A stretch of 64,000 bases of DNA from Blautia massiliensis (ex Durand et al. 2017). Its GTDB lineage: Bacteria > Bacillota > Clostridia > Lachnospirales > Lachnospiraceae. A model generated the notes under the pieces. The model was not told where the DNA came from and did not search any database. It saw only the letters and a program-made list of their open reading frames with translations. Positions 45,004 through 53,876 of this stretch are shown here, one piece after another. The DNA is taken from NCBI RefSeq assembly GCF_001487165.1, contig NZ_LN913006.1:1988096-2052095 (forward strand). The letters are read 5' to 3'. A program made the position numbers and the translations under genes. Every line of letters begins with the position of its first letter. The stretch's first letter is position 1.

Positions 45004-45252
45004 ATGGTTTATAAGACAAAAGGCGTCTGTGCTCAGGGAATTGAGTTCGAGATCGACGATAATAAAAAAGTTCACAATATCAAGTTTACAGGCGGATGTT
45101 CCGGAAACACACAGGGTGTTGCACAGCTTGCAGAGGGAATGGATGCAGATGAAGTGATCTCACGTCTGGAAGGCATCCGCTGCGGATTCAAACCAACTTC
45201 ATGTCCGGATCAGCTTGCAAAAGCCATCCGTCAGGCATTGAACGAAGGCTGA
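45004..45252 (+). CDS. TSCPD-domain protein (TIGR03905 type)
   Basis: 82 residues. The defining motif reads TSCPDQLAKAI near the end, with KFTGGCSGNTQGVAQL and SRLEGIRCGFKPT before it. The TSCPD domain occurs also at the C-terminus of class II ribonucleotide reductases, where it may bind metal or nucleotide. The single-domain form is common in clostridia and has no proven role. Four cysteines (CAQG, GGCSG, IRCG, TSCP) could bind iron or zinc. Confidence 0.92.
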   Translation: MVYKTKGVCAQGIEFEIDDNKKVHNIKFTGGCSGNTQGVAQLAEGMDADEVISRLEGIRCGFKPTSCPDQLAKAIRQALNEG

Positions 45253-45287
45253 TCTCACATAATCTTATTTTGTATATCGGATTTATC

Positions 45288-45322
45288 ATCACCCTGCGAA
45301 AAATTTCCGCAGGGTGATTTTA
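45288..45322 (+). terminator. Terminator of the TSCPD-protein gene
   Basis: 11-bp stem ATCACCCTGCG / CGCAGGGTGAT with a 9-nt loop, then TTTT. It may also serve the convergent beta-CASP gene. Confidence 0.85.
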
Positions 45323-45369
45323 GGATGATTTGACAAAATAATTGTTTCAATGTTATCTTTGTTATCCGG

Positions 45370-46986
45370 TTAAATATCTGTTCTGTCCCACTTGTCACAC
45401 AGTGACTGGATATCTCTTGCAAAACGATCCAGATCTTTATTAGGGCAGCCTTCATTCTTCCGGATCACGGACATCAGGCGACGTCCCATAGCCAGCAGCT
45501 TCTCATATGCACGGGCAGCCTTGGTTGTTTTCGGCGAAGCAGTTGCCTTTACGATCCGAACACCGACAGCCTCATGGATACACCGGTTCTCCAGAAGATC
45601 ATATTCAGTTCCACTAAAGGGTGCTGTTGCATCATACCCAAGCTCTTCTTTAAGCCTCTGGGCAAAAATCTCCGTCACCGTATCATCACCATGCGTAACA
45701 AATACGTGTTTTGGTCTCGTCTCAAAGGCTTTCGCCCATTCTATAAGTCCGTTTACATCCGCATGACCGCTGATTCCCGGCATTTTGCATATTTCAGCAG
45801 CTACCTGCACAGTCTCACCAAACAACTTCATCTCCACAGCGCCTTCCAATAATGCCCGTCCCGGAGTTCCGATAGCCTGGTATCCAACAAAAAGAATGGT
45901 ATTTCTGGGATTCCACAGATTGTGTTTCAGATGATGTTTGATACGACCAGCATCACACATACCGCTGGCGGAAATGATCACCTTGCAGTCCTCATCAAAA
46001 TTGATAGCTCTGGAATCATCGGTAGTAACGGAGGTCTTCAATCCCTGGAAGGATAACGGATTGATACCTTTATTCAAAAGATCCATTGCTTCCTCATCAT
46101 AGCAGGTATATGCATTCTCACTGAAGATCGTAGTTGCCTCATTGGCAAGGGGACTGTCTACATATACCGTAAAACCATCATGGCCGTGAACCAGTCCCTG
46201 TTCTTTGATCTGTCGGATAAAATACAGCATTTCCTGAGTACGGCCTACTGCAAAGGACGGGATCACCAAACTGCCGCCTCTGTCAAAGGTCCTCTGGATG
46301 ATCTCTGCCAGTATTGCCGGATAATCCGGACGTTCTCCATGACTGCGGTCTCCGTAGGTAGATTCCATCACAACATAATCTGCCTCTCGGATATATACCG
46401 GATCCCTGATCAGCGGCTGATTGATATTTCCGATATCGCCGGAAAAAACGATCTTTTCTGTTTTGTCCTCTTCCGTCATCCAGACTTCAATACTGCTGGA
46501 GCCAAGAAGATGTCCTGCATCCACAAATCTTACTTCGATTCCCTCTGCCGGTTTGATGATCTTATCATATGGGCATCTGACGAAGTTCCGGAGCACACCC
46601 ATGGCATCTTCCATAGTGTATGCAGGAATAAATTCCGGTTTTCCTTCTCTCCGCCCCTTTCGGTTTCTCCACTCAGCCTCGAACATCTGGATATGTGCGC
46701 TGTCACGAAGCATGATATCGCAGAGATTACAAGTTGCCTCTGTCGCATAGATCGGCCCCTGATAGCCTTTTGCATACAAGGCCGGAAGATTTCCGGAATG
46801 ATCCATGTGTGCATGTGTCAGAAGCACAAAATCCAGATCACCCGGAGCCACCGGAAGCTCCTTATTTTCATAATAATCCGGTCCCTGCTCCATTCCATAA
46901 TCCACCAGAAACTTCCGTCCTGCCGCTTCCAGATAATAACAGCTTCCAGTCACCTCATGCGTAGCACCGATAAATGTTATCTTCAT
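45370..46986 (-). CDS. Beta-CASP metallo-beta-lactamase family RNase-like hydrolase
   Basis: 538 residues from ATG 46986, seven nt after AGGGGG. MBL zinc motif LTHAHMDHSGNLP, motif III-like DAGHLLGSSS, motif IV FSGDIGN, and beta-CASP motifs (VMESTYGDRSHG, SGMCDAGRIKHHLKHNLW, GHADVNGLIEWA, VFVTHGDD). These are shared with the CPSF-73/RNase J-like family, so an endo- or exoribonuclease role is likely; the bacterial subgroup is not well studied. About 70 extra C-terminal residues form a basic helix that may hold RNA. Confidence 0.92.
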   Translation of the reverse strand: MKITFIGATHEVTGSCYYLEAAGRKFLVDYGMEQGPDYYENKELPVAPGDLDFVLLTHAHMDHSGNLPALYAKGYQGPIYATEATCNLCDIMLRDSAHIQMFEAEWRNRKGRREGKPEFIPAYTMEDAMGVLRNFVRCPYDKIIKPAEGIEVRFVDAGHLLGSSSIEVWMTEEDKTEKIVFSGDIGNINQPLIRDPVYIREADYVVMESTYGDRSHGERPDYPAILAEIIQRTFDRGGSLVIPSFAVGRTQEMLYFIRQIKEQGLVHGHDGFTVYVDSPLANEATTIFSENAYTCYDEEAMDLLNKGINPLSFQGLKTSVTTDDSRAINFDEDCKVIISASGMCDAGRIKHHLKHNLWNPRNTILFVGYQAIGTPGRALLEGAVEMKLFGETVQVAAEICKMPGISGHADVNGLIEWAKAFETRPKHVFVTHGDDTVTEIFAQRLKEELGYDATAPFSGTEYDLLENRCIHEAVGVRIVKATASPKTTKAARAYEKLLAMGRRLMSVIRKNEGCPNKDLDRFARDIQSLCDKWDRTDI

Positions 46987-47350
46987 GCACAAGCCCCCTT
47001 TTCCGTCCCACGTTCTGAAATTTCCATATCAAAAAAAGCCTGAAGGATCTCTCTGTGATATCCGATCGTCCAGAAACGCTGTGATATACAATTCCAAGAA
47101 GAAATAATCGACTTTTTGTTTATTAACGGTTTATTATTGTATTTATTATACACGAAATATATGTTTTTTGACAGTCTTTTTATGAAATATGTTTCTTTTT
47201 TTAAGGGGATTTTTTTAGATTTTTTGATATTATTCAGAATTTTTAGACATTCCCCAGCGAAGGTAATGTAAGTTTACTGGATTTTTTATTTTTTTGGGGG
47301 CATCGCTGGGGGTGTGATTTATTTTGTTGATTTGTTATTTTATTGATTTG
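46987..47350. other. Gene-free AT-rich interval with an inverted repeat and a 16-bp tandem duplication
   Basis: 364 bp, strongly AT-rich with long T runs on the plus strand. CCCCAGCGA at 47252-47260 and TCGCTGGGG at 47303-47311 can pair across ~42 nt. TTGATTTGTTATTTTA occurs twice in tandem (47327-47342, 47343-47358), the second copy covering the stop codon of the next gene. No open frame or known RNA motif seen. Confidence 0.7.
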
Positions 47351-47830
47351 TTATTTTACGAGAATACCGCTGGTTAAGGTCTTCGCCGACTCTTTACTTC
47401 CATCTTTTGCAGCGTGATAACCTCGTACACGATAATAATACCCACTAGGAACAATAACTTTAATATCCTTAACTAAATTACTTGCATTTGATGCGGTAAA
47501 ACTCCAATTTTTATATGTAGAATATGTTCCATTTACTTTTCTTTCCAAGTAAACATCCAGATAAACTTTATCGCATACATGATGACACTGAGTAATTCCT
47601 GTAATAATAACTTTATTACTTGCTAATTTCTTTATGGTTGTCGTTCCAAAATTTAAATTATTACCACGTAAAACACTATACGTTGTATCTTCTGCGTAAT
47701 CCGCATCTGTATCTGTTTCCACTGAAAAATCGTCTGATAAACTTTCTGCCATCGCAGGAACTGCAAATAACACACTGCAGCAACATACTAAAAGCAACAT
47801 ACTTATTATTTTTTTCATTTTCTCTTTCAT
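47351..47830 (-). CDS. Small secreted protein, DUF6147-like
   Basis: 159 residues. Signal peptide ~1-28 (lipoprotein-like Cys cluster LLLVCCCSVLFAVPAMAES, cleaved after AMA). The mature part is acidic at first (DDFSVETDTDADYAED), then beta-rich: RGNNLNFGTTTIKKL, GITQCHHVCDKVYLDVYLER, and a final Ig-like strand group ending in LVK. GC is lower than in neighbours. Similar small proteins follow DUF4367 genes in Blautia-like genomes, which fits the gene upstream. Function unknown. Family name is from memory and moderately sure. Confidence 0.78.
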   Translation of the reverse strand: MKEKMKKIISMLLLVCCCSVLFAVPAMAESLSDDFSVETDTDADYAEDTTYSVLRGNNLNFGTTTIKKLASNKVIITGITQCHHVCDKVYLDVYLERKVNGTYSTYKNWSFTASNASNLVKDIKVIVPSGYYYRVRGYHAAKDGSKESAKTLTSGILVK

Positions 47831-47896
47831 GTAATGTCTTTCCTCCTTTAAACTTTCATTACAATATATATACGACCTTAAAGATATTTTATCGCG

Positions 47897-48733
47897 CTAA
47901 AACTTGATATTTTTTACTAATTTTATAAATTCGCTCTGCTGCATCTTACCACTTATCTGATAAAATACAGAATCCTTCTCCCAATATGCCGCATAATTTT
48001 CCTTCTTGTCATTTTTATCCTGTATTTTCTTTATAGTGATATTGATATTTTCATTTTTCATCTTTACCGTTGCAATTTCTTTTCCGTCCAGAATATACGC
48101 CCCACTTTTACGCTCATTTGAATAATCATTAATATATAGCGTAACAATTTCCTGTCCATAATAATATTCCATTAGTGCATATCCAGATTCAACATTGACG
48201 TTATAACTTCTGAACTCAAAATTTTCAGGACGGTACAATATCAGCGGTACGTCTAAATCCAATTCCTCTTCAATATCATCTATCGCAGTTTGTTCATCTT
48301 CATATTCTTTTTCACTTTCATCATTTTCTACTGAAATACTCGTATCATCCCCAACCCAATACCTAACAGAATCAAGGAAATAACTCCTGTTCGCCTGGCT
48401 GGTCATGCTTGCGGCGAAGATGCCGGCTGAGCATACAAGTACTGCTGCCGCTACGCGAGCTGCTTTATGACTTTTCTTTTCGGGCAGATAAACGATTTTT
48501 ACATTCTCTTTATGATCATCAGTTTTAATACTGTCAGTTTCGTCTTCTTTGTAAACACCATCTGCTTTCAGTTTTTCTACAAGCCTCTGATAAGCAGCCT
48601 TTGCCTCCTCTTCTGTTTCTCCATCATCAGGAATCACTCCATCTGGAAACAGGATTTTTTCCATCTCTTCGGTTTCTTTTTCATATTCTTCTGCCAACCA
48701 TTTTTTCAGTTCGGCATCCCTGAAATTTTCCAT
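47897..48733 (-). CDS. DUF4367-type membrane protein, possible anti-sigma factor
   Basis: 278 residues. Cytoplasmic N-terminal ~90 residues, very acidic and helical (KKWLAEEYEKETEEMEK), a basic patch, one membrane segment at ~92-110 (AARVAAAVLVCSAGIFAASM), and an outer part (~115-278) with the DUF4367 pattern VPLILYRPENFEFRSYNVN, MEYYYGQEIVTLYINDYSN and a C-terminal YYAYWEKDSVFYQISGKM-like end. DUF4367 proteins often accompany small sigma factors in clostridia; the sigma gene here is 1.2 kb upstream, with murG between. Codon use is AT-rich. Confidence 0.82.
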   Translation of the reverse strand: MENFRDAELKKWLAEEYEKETEEMEKILFPDGVIPDDGETEEEAKAAYQRLVEKLKADGVYKEDETDSIKTDDHKENVKIVYLPEKKSHKAARVAAAVLVCSAGIFAASMTSQANRSYFLDSVRYWVGDDTSISVENDESEKEYEDEQTAIDDIEEELDLDVPLILYRPENFEFRSYNVNVESGYALMEYYYGQEIVTLYINDYSNERKSGAYILDGKEIATVKMKNENINITIKKIQDKNDKKENYAAYWEKDSVFYQISGKMQQSEFIKLVKNIKF

Positions 48734-48825
48734 TATTTTTCTCCTGTAATCCTATCTTTCCTTGACAATTCCTCCGTTAGAGTTCATATTTAATGATAGT
48801 ATATGACTATTCAGGAGGAATCCAA

Positions 48826-49893
48826 ATGAAACACATCGTACTTACCGGCGGTGGTACTGCCGGACATGTAACTCCAAATATTGCCCTGATTCCAAAGCTC
48901 AGGGAGCTTGGTTATAAGATTTCCTATATCGGTTCCTACGAAGGAATCGAAAAAAAACTGATCGAAGAACTTGGAATCCCATATTATGGAATCTCATCCG
49001 GAAAGCTGAGACGTTACTTCGATCTCAAAAACTTCTCTGACCCGTTTCGTGTACTGAAGGGATTCAGCCAGGCCAGAAAGATTCTGAAAGAGCTGAAACC
49101 GGACGTTGTTTTTTCTAAAGGCGGTTTCGTTACGGTTCCCGTTGTGATCGCGGCCAAACGTTTAAAAATCCCCGCATTGATCCACGAGTCCGACATGACT
49201 CCAGGTCTTGCCAATAAACTCTGTCTCTCTTCTGCATCCAGAATCTGCTGTAATTTTCCTGAGACAGTCGCCAATCTTCCAGCTGACAAAGCAGTTCTTA
49301 CAGGAACTCCGATCCGCCAGGAACTTCTTTCCGGAAATGCGGAAAACGGTCGTAAATTCTGTGGTTTCACTGCTGACAAACCGGTACTTATGGTTATCGG
49401 TGGTAGTCTGGGAGCTGCTTCTGTCAATGATAATGTCCGCAAGATCCTACCTGAACTTCTGAAGGAATTCCAGATTGTTCATCTCTGCGGAAAAGGAAAA
49501 ACTGATGAATCTCTCAACGGTACTGCCGGATACGTCCAGTATGAATATATCCAAGACGAGCTTCCGGATCTGTTTGCCATGGCTGATATCGTGATCTCCC
49601 GCGCAGGCGCTAACGCGATCTGTGAGATCCGCGAACTTCATAAGCCAAATCTTCTGATTCCGCTTTCTGCCAAAGCCAGTCGTGGTGACCAGATCCTTAA
49701 TGCTCGATCCTTCGAACGCCAGGGCTTCAGTAAAGTGCTGGAAGAAGAGGAGATTACAGAAGAAAAGCTTCTGGAAACCATCCGCCAGCTCTATACCGAT
49801 CGTCAGAAATATACAGATGCTATGGCAGGAAACGGCCAGGTAGATTCCATCAGTAAGATCACTGATCTTATTGAAGAATGCGCCAGAGCCTGA
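48826..49893 (+). CDS. murG: UDP-GlcNAc:lipid I glycosyltransferase MurG
   Basis: 355 residues from ATG 48826, six nt after CAGGAGG. Glycine loops TGGGTAGHVTPN and SKGGFVTVPV, then the donor domain with LMVIGGSLGAASVN and SRAGANAICEI. It makes lipid II from lipid I on the inner face of the membrane. It is not in a division/cell-wall cluster but lies alone, in opposite orientation, between a DUF4367 gene and a sigma factor gene. It has its own terminator. Confidence 0.94.
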   Translation: MKHIVLTGGGTAGHVTPNIALIPKLRELGYKISYIGSYEGIEKKLIEELGIPYYGISSGKLRRYFDLKNFSDPFRVLKGFSQARKILKELKPDVVFSKGGFVTVPVVIAAKRLKIPALIHESDMTPGLANKLCLSSASRICCNFPETVANLPADKAVLTGTPIRQELLSGNAENGRKFCGFTADKPVLMVIGGSLGAASVNDNVRKILPELLKEFQIVHLCGKGKTDESLNGTAGYVQYEYIQDELPDLFAMADIVISRAGANAICEIRELHKPNLLIPLSAKASRGDQILNARSFERQGFSKVLEEEEITEEKLLETIRQLYTDRQKYTDAMAGNGQVDSISKITDLIEECARA

Positions 49894-49917
49894 CTATATT
49901 TCCACAACAGCCATATG

Positions 49918-49956
49918 AAAACTCTGCCACTCCCTTCCGGGCTGGCAGGGTTTTCT
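49918..49956. terminator. Terminator between murG and the sigma factor gene
   Basis: Stem AAAACTCTGCCA / TGGCAGGGTTTT (one G-T pair) with a 13-nt loop; T-run on the plus side, and AAAA on the other end so it can act both ways. It abuts the sigma factor stop codon. Confidence 0.85.
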
Positions 49957-49957
49957 T

Positions 49958-50485
49958 TTATTCGTATACTTTGCGAAATTCTTCCTGCAGCCAGCGCTTC
50001 GCTTTATATATCCTGTTATTGACACCACTTTTCGTCAGACCATATTCTTCTGCAACTGTTTCAACGGAAATCTCCAGATATTTGACCTGAATTAAGATCT
50101 CATAATTTATCGGCTGTTTCTTTCGAAATCTTCTCAGCACCATATACATAAATTCTTTCTTCTCTTTACGCAGAAATACCTCTTCCGCATCGACCGAATT
50201 CTGTTCTTCCAGAAATGCCGCAACTTCTTCCTGACAGACAAACTCATGCTTGGAGCTTGATTTCTTTATATAATCCAAAGCCTTATTCATAGATGCCCTC
50301 TTGATCAGAGAAAACATCATCTTTTCATTATCAATATTCAGGCCATCCTTTATAGTATACATTTTGTAAAGTACATCCTGACTGACATCATCAGCAATAC
50401 TCCAGTCATGGAGAACCCCATACGCATACCCTCTGGATATTTTTCGGTATTTAAGATAAAACTCTTCAAATGTCTGATTATTCAT
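49958..50485 (-). CDS. Small sigma-70 family (ECF-like) sigma factor
   Basis: 175 residues. Region 2 is at ~5-75 (YRKISRGYAYGVLHDWSIADDVSQDVLYKMY), region 4 at ~115-170 (EILIQVKYLEISVETVAEEYGLTKSGVNNRIYKAKRWLQEEF, a helix-turn-helix). No region 1 or 3. GAGGAAAA precedes the ATG. Its probable partner, the DUF4367 membrane protein, is separated by murG on the other strand. No promoter for auto-control could be identified. Confidence 0.9.
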   Translation of the reverse strand: MNNQTFEEFYLKYRKISRGYAYGVLHDWSIADDVSQDVLYKMYTIKDGLNIDNEKMMFSLIKRASMNKALDYIKKSSSKHEFVCQEEVAAFLEEQNSVDAEEVFLRKEKKEFMYMVLRRFRKKQPINYEILIQVKYLEISVETVAEEYGLTKSGVNNRIYKAKRWLQEEFRKVYE

Positions 50486-50508
50486 TTTTCCTCTTTAGTG
50501 GCTATTTG

Positions 50509-50913
50509 TCATTCTTTAATTTTCTTTAAGATTTCATCTCTCACCTCATCGCTGAGTTCTCCGGGTTTCCAGGTTAAACCAACACCATCTCCCTCATATC
50601 TCGGAATCAGATGCATGTGAAAATGAAACACAGTCTGTCCTGCGATCTCTCCATTGTTCTGCACAACATTAAATCCATCACAGTTCAGTGCATCTCTCAG
50701 CTTTCCTGCCATTTTTTTAGCCAGGATCATTGCTTTTCCGGCAGTCTCATCCGGAAGCTCATAAATATTCGCTGCATGCTTTTTCGGCAGGATCAATGAG
50801 TGTCCTTTGCTTGCCGGTCCCAGATCCAGAATCACGCGAAATTCCTCATCCTCATAAAGTGTTGCTGATGGAATCTCTCCATTTGCGATTTTACAAAATA
50901 TGCAATCTCCCAT
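50509..50913 (-). CDS. HIT family nucleotide-binding hydrolase
   Basis: 134 residues. Zinc motif DCIFCKIANGEIP, SKGHSLILPKKH, NNGEIAGQTVFHFHMHLIPR with the histidine triad HFHMH. Such proteins hydrolyse adenosine phosphoramidates or related nucleotides in the cytoplasm. The C-terminal 20 residues (LSDEVRDEILKKIKE) are typical of the Firmicutes Hit group. The sigma factor gene follows 23 nt downstream, so the pair may share a transcript. Confidence 0.95.
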   Translation of the reverse strand: MGDCIFCKIANGEIPSATLYEDEEFRVILDLGPASKGHSLILPKKHAANIYELPDETAGKAMILAKKMAGKLRDALNCDGFNVVQNNGEIAGQTVFHFHMHLIPRYEGDGVGLTWKPGELSDEVRDEILKKIKE

Positions 50914-51043
50914 TATTTTGTCCTCCTTGTTTGCAAAATTATTTTATCTATATTCTTATTTTGTCGTATTTTCTCGAATTTTTCAATACTGTTCTTGTTG
51001 ATATTTGAAATTTCTGATGTTAATATTTTTTCGAGGTGATAAT

Positions 51044-51718
51044 ATGTGCAACGATACTACAGTCAGTAAATTGAAAAACGATTTTCATTATACACTTTCA
51101 AAATTTTCACATGAACTCCGGAATCCTCTGACTCTTATTAACAGCGGACTCCAGATGATCGCATCTGCACATCCTGATGTCAAAGAATATGAGCACTGGG
51201 ATGATGTTATGGATAATCTTGATTATGTAAAAGAACTTCTTGATGAACTTTCTGCATTTAATAATGCAGGCCATGTCAAAAGAGAAAACATTGACACCTG
51301 CAGCTACCTCCAAACGATCCTTTCCTCCATAAAACCTACTCTGGATTATCTGGAGATCACACTTGAAACAGATATTCCGGATTCATTGCCATCGATGGCT
51401 CTTGACCGGATCCGTGTCCGGCAGATGCTTCTGAATCTTCTGAAAAACGCATGGGAAGCCGTTCCTATTCCCGGAGGAAAGATTTCTTTTTCTGTCATTC
51501 CGGAAAATTCCGGCATCCGCATTGATATCCGGGATAACGGATGTGGAATCTCAAAGGAACAGCAGGCTACGATATTTCAGCCATTTTTTACAACCAAAGA
51601 ATCCGGGACCGGCCTTGGCCTTGCTGTTTCAAAACAGATCGCTCAGGCACACAGTGGAGACATCACGCTTGAGAGCGCTCCCGGTCAGGGAACTGTTTTC
51701 CATATTTTTCTGGGATGA
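51044..51718 (+). CDS. Soluble sensor histidine kinase without sensor domain
   Basis: 224 residues from ATG 51044 (GAGGTGATAAT just upstream). It has only a HisKA dimerisation helix with the phospho-acceptor motif FSHELRNPLT (~22-31) and a HATPase_c domain: LNLLKNAWEAV (N box), DIRDNGCGIS (G1), FQPFFTTKESGTGLGLAVSK (F/G2). No membrane segment, PAS or GAF domain precedes it, and there is no response regulator gene nearby. It resembles the kinase core of sporulation phosphorelay kinases such as KinB/KinE. The last 34 bp overlap the rhomboid gene on the opposite strand. Confidence 0.92.
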   Translation: MCNDTTVSKLKNDFHYTLSKFSHELRNPLTLINSGLQMIASAHPDVKEYEHWDDVMDNLDYVKELLDELSAFNNAGHVKRENIDTCSYLQTILSSIKPTLDYLEITLETDIPDSLPSMALDRIRVRQMLLNLLKNAWEAVPIPGGKISFSVIPENSGIRIDIRDNGCGISKEQQATIFQPFFTTKESGTGLGLAVSKQIAQAHSGDITLESAPGQGTVFHIFLG

Positions 51719-52287
51719 TAAAGAATTACAGCGATCAGGAAACCACTCAACAAACCGCCTATATGCGCTACGTTATCCACGCCTTCACTTGCAAATCCGA
51801 AATACAGTGAAAATGCGGCCATGATCAGCATCTGTCTGACAGTCAGATCCGCCACTCTTCCTCTGTGCCGTATGATCACATAGATCATACCGCCCATGAC
51901 TGCAAAAACAGCTCCGGAAGCTCCTGCAGATAAAGAAGCGTTTCCTGCATACATATCAAAAAACAAAGAGAGCATATTTCCGCCCAGACCACCAAATATA
52001 TAGATCAGAAAAAATTTTATCTTTCCTGTTACCGGTTCCAGCCTCTGGCCAAGCACAAACAGAACCAACATATTATTGATCAGATGCGGCGCACCAAAAT
52101 GCAGAAACATACTGCTAAACATCCGATACCACTGTCCCTGTTCCAGGATCAGCGGTGCATAAGCAGCACCGCATTCCAGCATATGCTGCCCGTTCTCCGA
52201 GCCGCCGGTAAATTCCACCACAAGAAAGATCAGCGTATTTATGAGGATCAGTAAAACTGTCACAGGTTCTTTTTTTATTTCTTCCAA
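51685..52287 (-). CDS. Rhomboid family intramembrane serine protease
   Basis: 200 residues, about six membrane helices. Catalytic Ser in LSAGASGAVFAVMGG (GASG, ~122-125) and His in VDNVAHIGGLLSGF (~175); the HLINNMLVLFVLG stretch with the two Asn of rhomboids is at ~70-80. The N-terminal residues are short, so the family is the basic 6TM type. Substrates unknown. Downstream of the Tad operon (157 bp) on the same strand; whether it processes a pilus component is a guess. Confidence 0.93.
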   Translation of the reverse strand: MEEIKKEPVTVLLILINTLIFLVVEFTGGSENGQHMLECGAAYAPLILEQGQWYRMFSSMFLHFGAPHLINNMLVLFVLGQRLEPVTGKIKFFLIYIFGGLGGNMLSLFFDMYAGNASLSAGASGAVFAVMGGMIYVIIRHRGRVADLTVRQMLIMAAFSLYFGFASEGVDNVAHIGGLLSGFLIAVILYHPRKIWKTVP

Positions 52288-52444
52288 TTCCGGCCTCTTT
52301 CCACAGCGGTTCCGGAAATATTTCCCATAACTCGCTGTTATAATCTGAAAATTCGAATTTATTTCATTATTTTAACAGATTTTCATCAGGCGGACAACCT
52401 ACTGTCCCATGTTAATACGATACAAAACTGGATTTTTCGCTCTG

Positions 52445-53875
52445 TTATTTCAAAAAAATATAACGGGCCTGTGCAAAATCAACTTCATCCTCATCCTCCA
52501 GCAAGTAATCTTCTCCTGTTTTCAGAAGCTGTCCATTTACAGAAGTCCCATTTCTGGAGTTCAGATCTGCCAGATAATATGCCCCCTCCCTTTTTCGGAT
52601 CTTGGCATGGATTCTGCTGACAGTTGGTATATTGATCACTGCATCCGCCGCAGTTTCCAGTTTTCCGATCACTGTGATATCTCTTTCCAGATAAATGGTA
52701 GCCAATTCCCCCGGTTCCCGGCTCACCAATGTAGCAGGACCTTTGGATGCACCTGCAGAAAGAACTACCGTTTCACCAAATCCATCTAAAAAATCTTCCG
52801 CTTTTGTCGGAATATTTTTTTTGATCTGTTCCAGTTCTTTTCTGCTGTCATCGGCATTGCACCCGGACAGCGCACCAGATTCTTTCTGATCTTCAGCATA
52901 TACAGCTGCCTCTTTTTCCGCCGCACCATATTTCTGTTCAGGCACCGGCGTATCCAGTTTTTTCTTTTTTCCACAGACTTTTTTGATCAGAATATAGCTC
53001 AGCATCCCCAGTATCATTGCTGCAAGAATTCCCAGAAGAAAAATTTCTTTGCTTATTCTTGGAATATATCCGCCGGCCATTCCTGCCGTAATTCCCAGAA
53101 GAAGCACCAATGCTGCACCAAATCCAGCCACTGGCTTCCATATTTTGTTTGTTTTCCGCTTCTGTGAGTCCGCTGAAGATTTTTTCTGTTTTTCATTTCC
53201 GGACACACTGGCTCTTTCCCAGCCTTCCACCTGCCACAGATCCTCTGCTTTTTCCTCCTCTGTCATCCTGTTTTCTTCCTGGACCACTGTTTTCTTTTTT
53301 TCATATGGAGAAAAATCTTCCTCGTCGCTGTTACATATTTTATATAACTCTTCCTTGATGTATTCCAGATGAAAGCTGTCCTCCAGTGCACGTCTGTATA
53401 CATTATATCCCAGCATAACCGCTTTTCCGTCTTCATGATCCAGCTTTGGAAGGATATACTCCGCAAGACTCTGAAACTGTTTCTGTATTTCCCCATGAAA
53501 TCCCGGAAGATAACAAAATCGGACACTTTTTCTTTCCGCATCCAGATAGATATATTCCGGTTCCAGGATCAGCTGACAGGGATTCAAAAGATACTCGGAC
53601 ATTTCTTCCATGATCTGTATAAAGCCTCCCAGTATCACCTGAAGCGACTCCAGATCCATCTTTTTTTCCTCAAAAAGCGCAGTCATGGAATGCCTGGAAG
53701 TTATATCATAATACACCATGAATTTTCCGTCGATTCCCTGTATCCGACACTGAAGAAGATCAGGCACAGCATTGGCCACGATCATCCTTACCTGGTAAGA
53801 ATCTGTATCGATTCTCTCATCTCCTGTCAGGATCAGATAATTATGATTCATATCTCTTTTATATTCCGTTCTCAT
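52445..53875 (-). CDS. DUF6382-FHA domain protein of the Tad locus
   Basis: 476 residues. N-terminal ~170 residues are the DUF6382-type domain (YKRDMNHNYLIL, YDITSRHSM, LNPCQLILEPEYIYLD). Then a charged linker, two membrane segments (~255-275 and ~280-300), another low-complexity linker, and a C-terminal FHA domain from ~395 (ITVIGKLETAADAVINIPTVSRIHAKIRKREG, DLNSRNGTSVNG), which should read phospho-Thr on a partner. Last gene of the Tad operon, one base after tadE. FHA plus membrane segments suggests phospho-signal control of the pilus; no Ser/Thr kinase is in the window. Confidence 0.88.
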   Translation of the reverse strand: MRTEYKRDMNHNYLILTGDERIDTDSYQVRMIVANAVPDLLQCRIQGIDGKFMVYYDITSRHSMTALFEEKKMDLESLQVILGGFIQIMEEMSEYLLNPCQLILEPEYIYLDAERKSVRFCYLPGFHGEIQKQFQSLAEYILPKLDHEDGKAVMLGYNVYRRALEDSFHLEYIKEELYKICNSDEEDFSPYEKKKTVVQEENRMTEEEKAEDLWQVEGWERASVSGNEKQKKSSADSQKRKTNKIWKPVAGFGAALVLLLGITAGMAGGYIPRISKEIFLLGILAAMILGMLSYILIKKVCGKKKKLDTPVPEQKYGAAEKEAAVYAEDQKESGALSGCNADDSRKELEQIKKNIPTKAEDFLDGFGETVVLSAGASKGPATLVSREPGELATIYLERDITVIGKLETAADAVINIPTVSRIHAKIRKREGAYYLADLNSRNGTSVNGQLLKTGEDYLLEDEDEVDFAQARYIFLK

Positions 53876-53876
53876 T

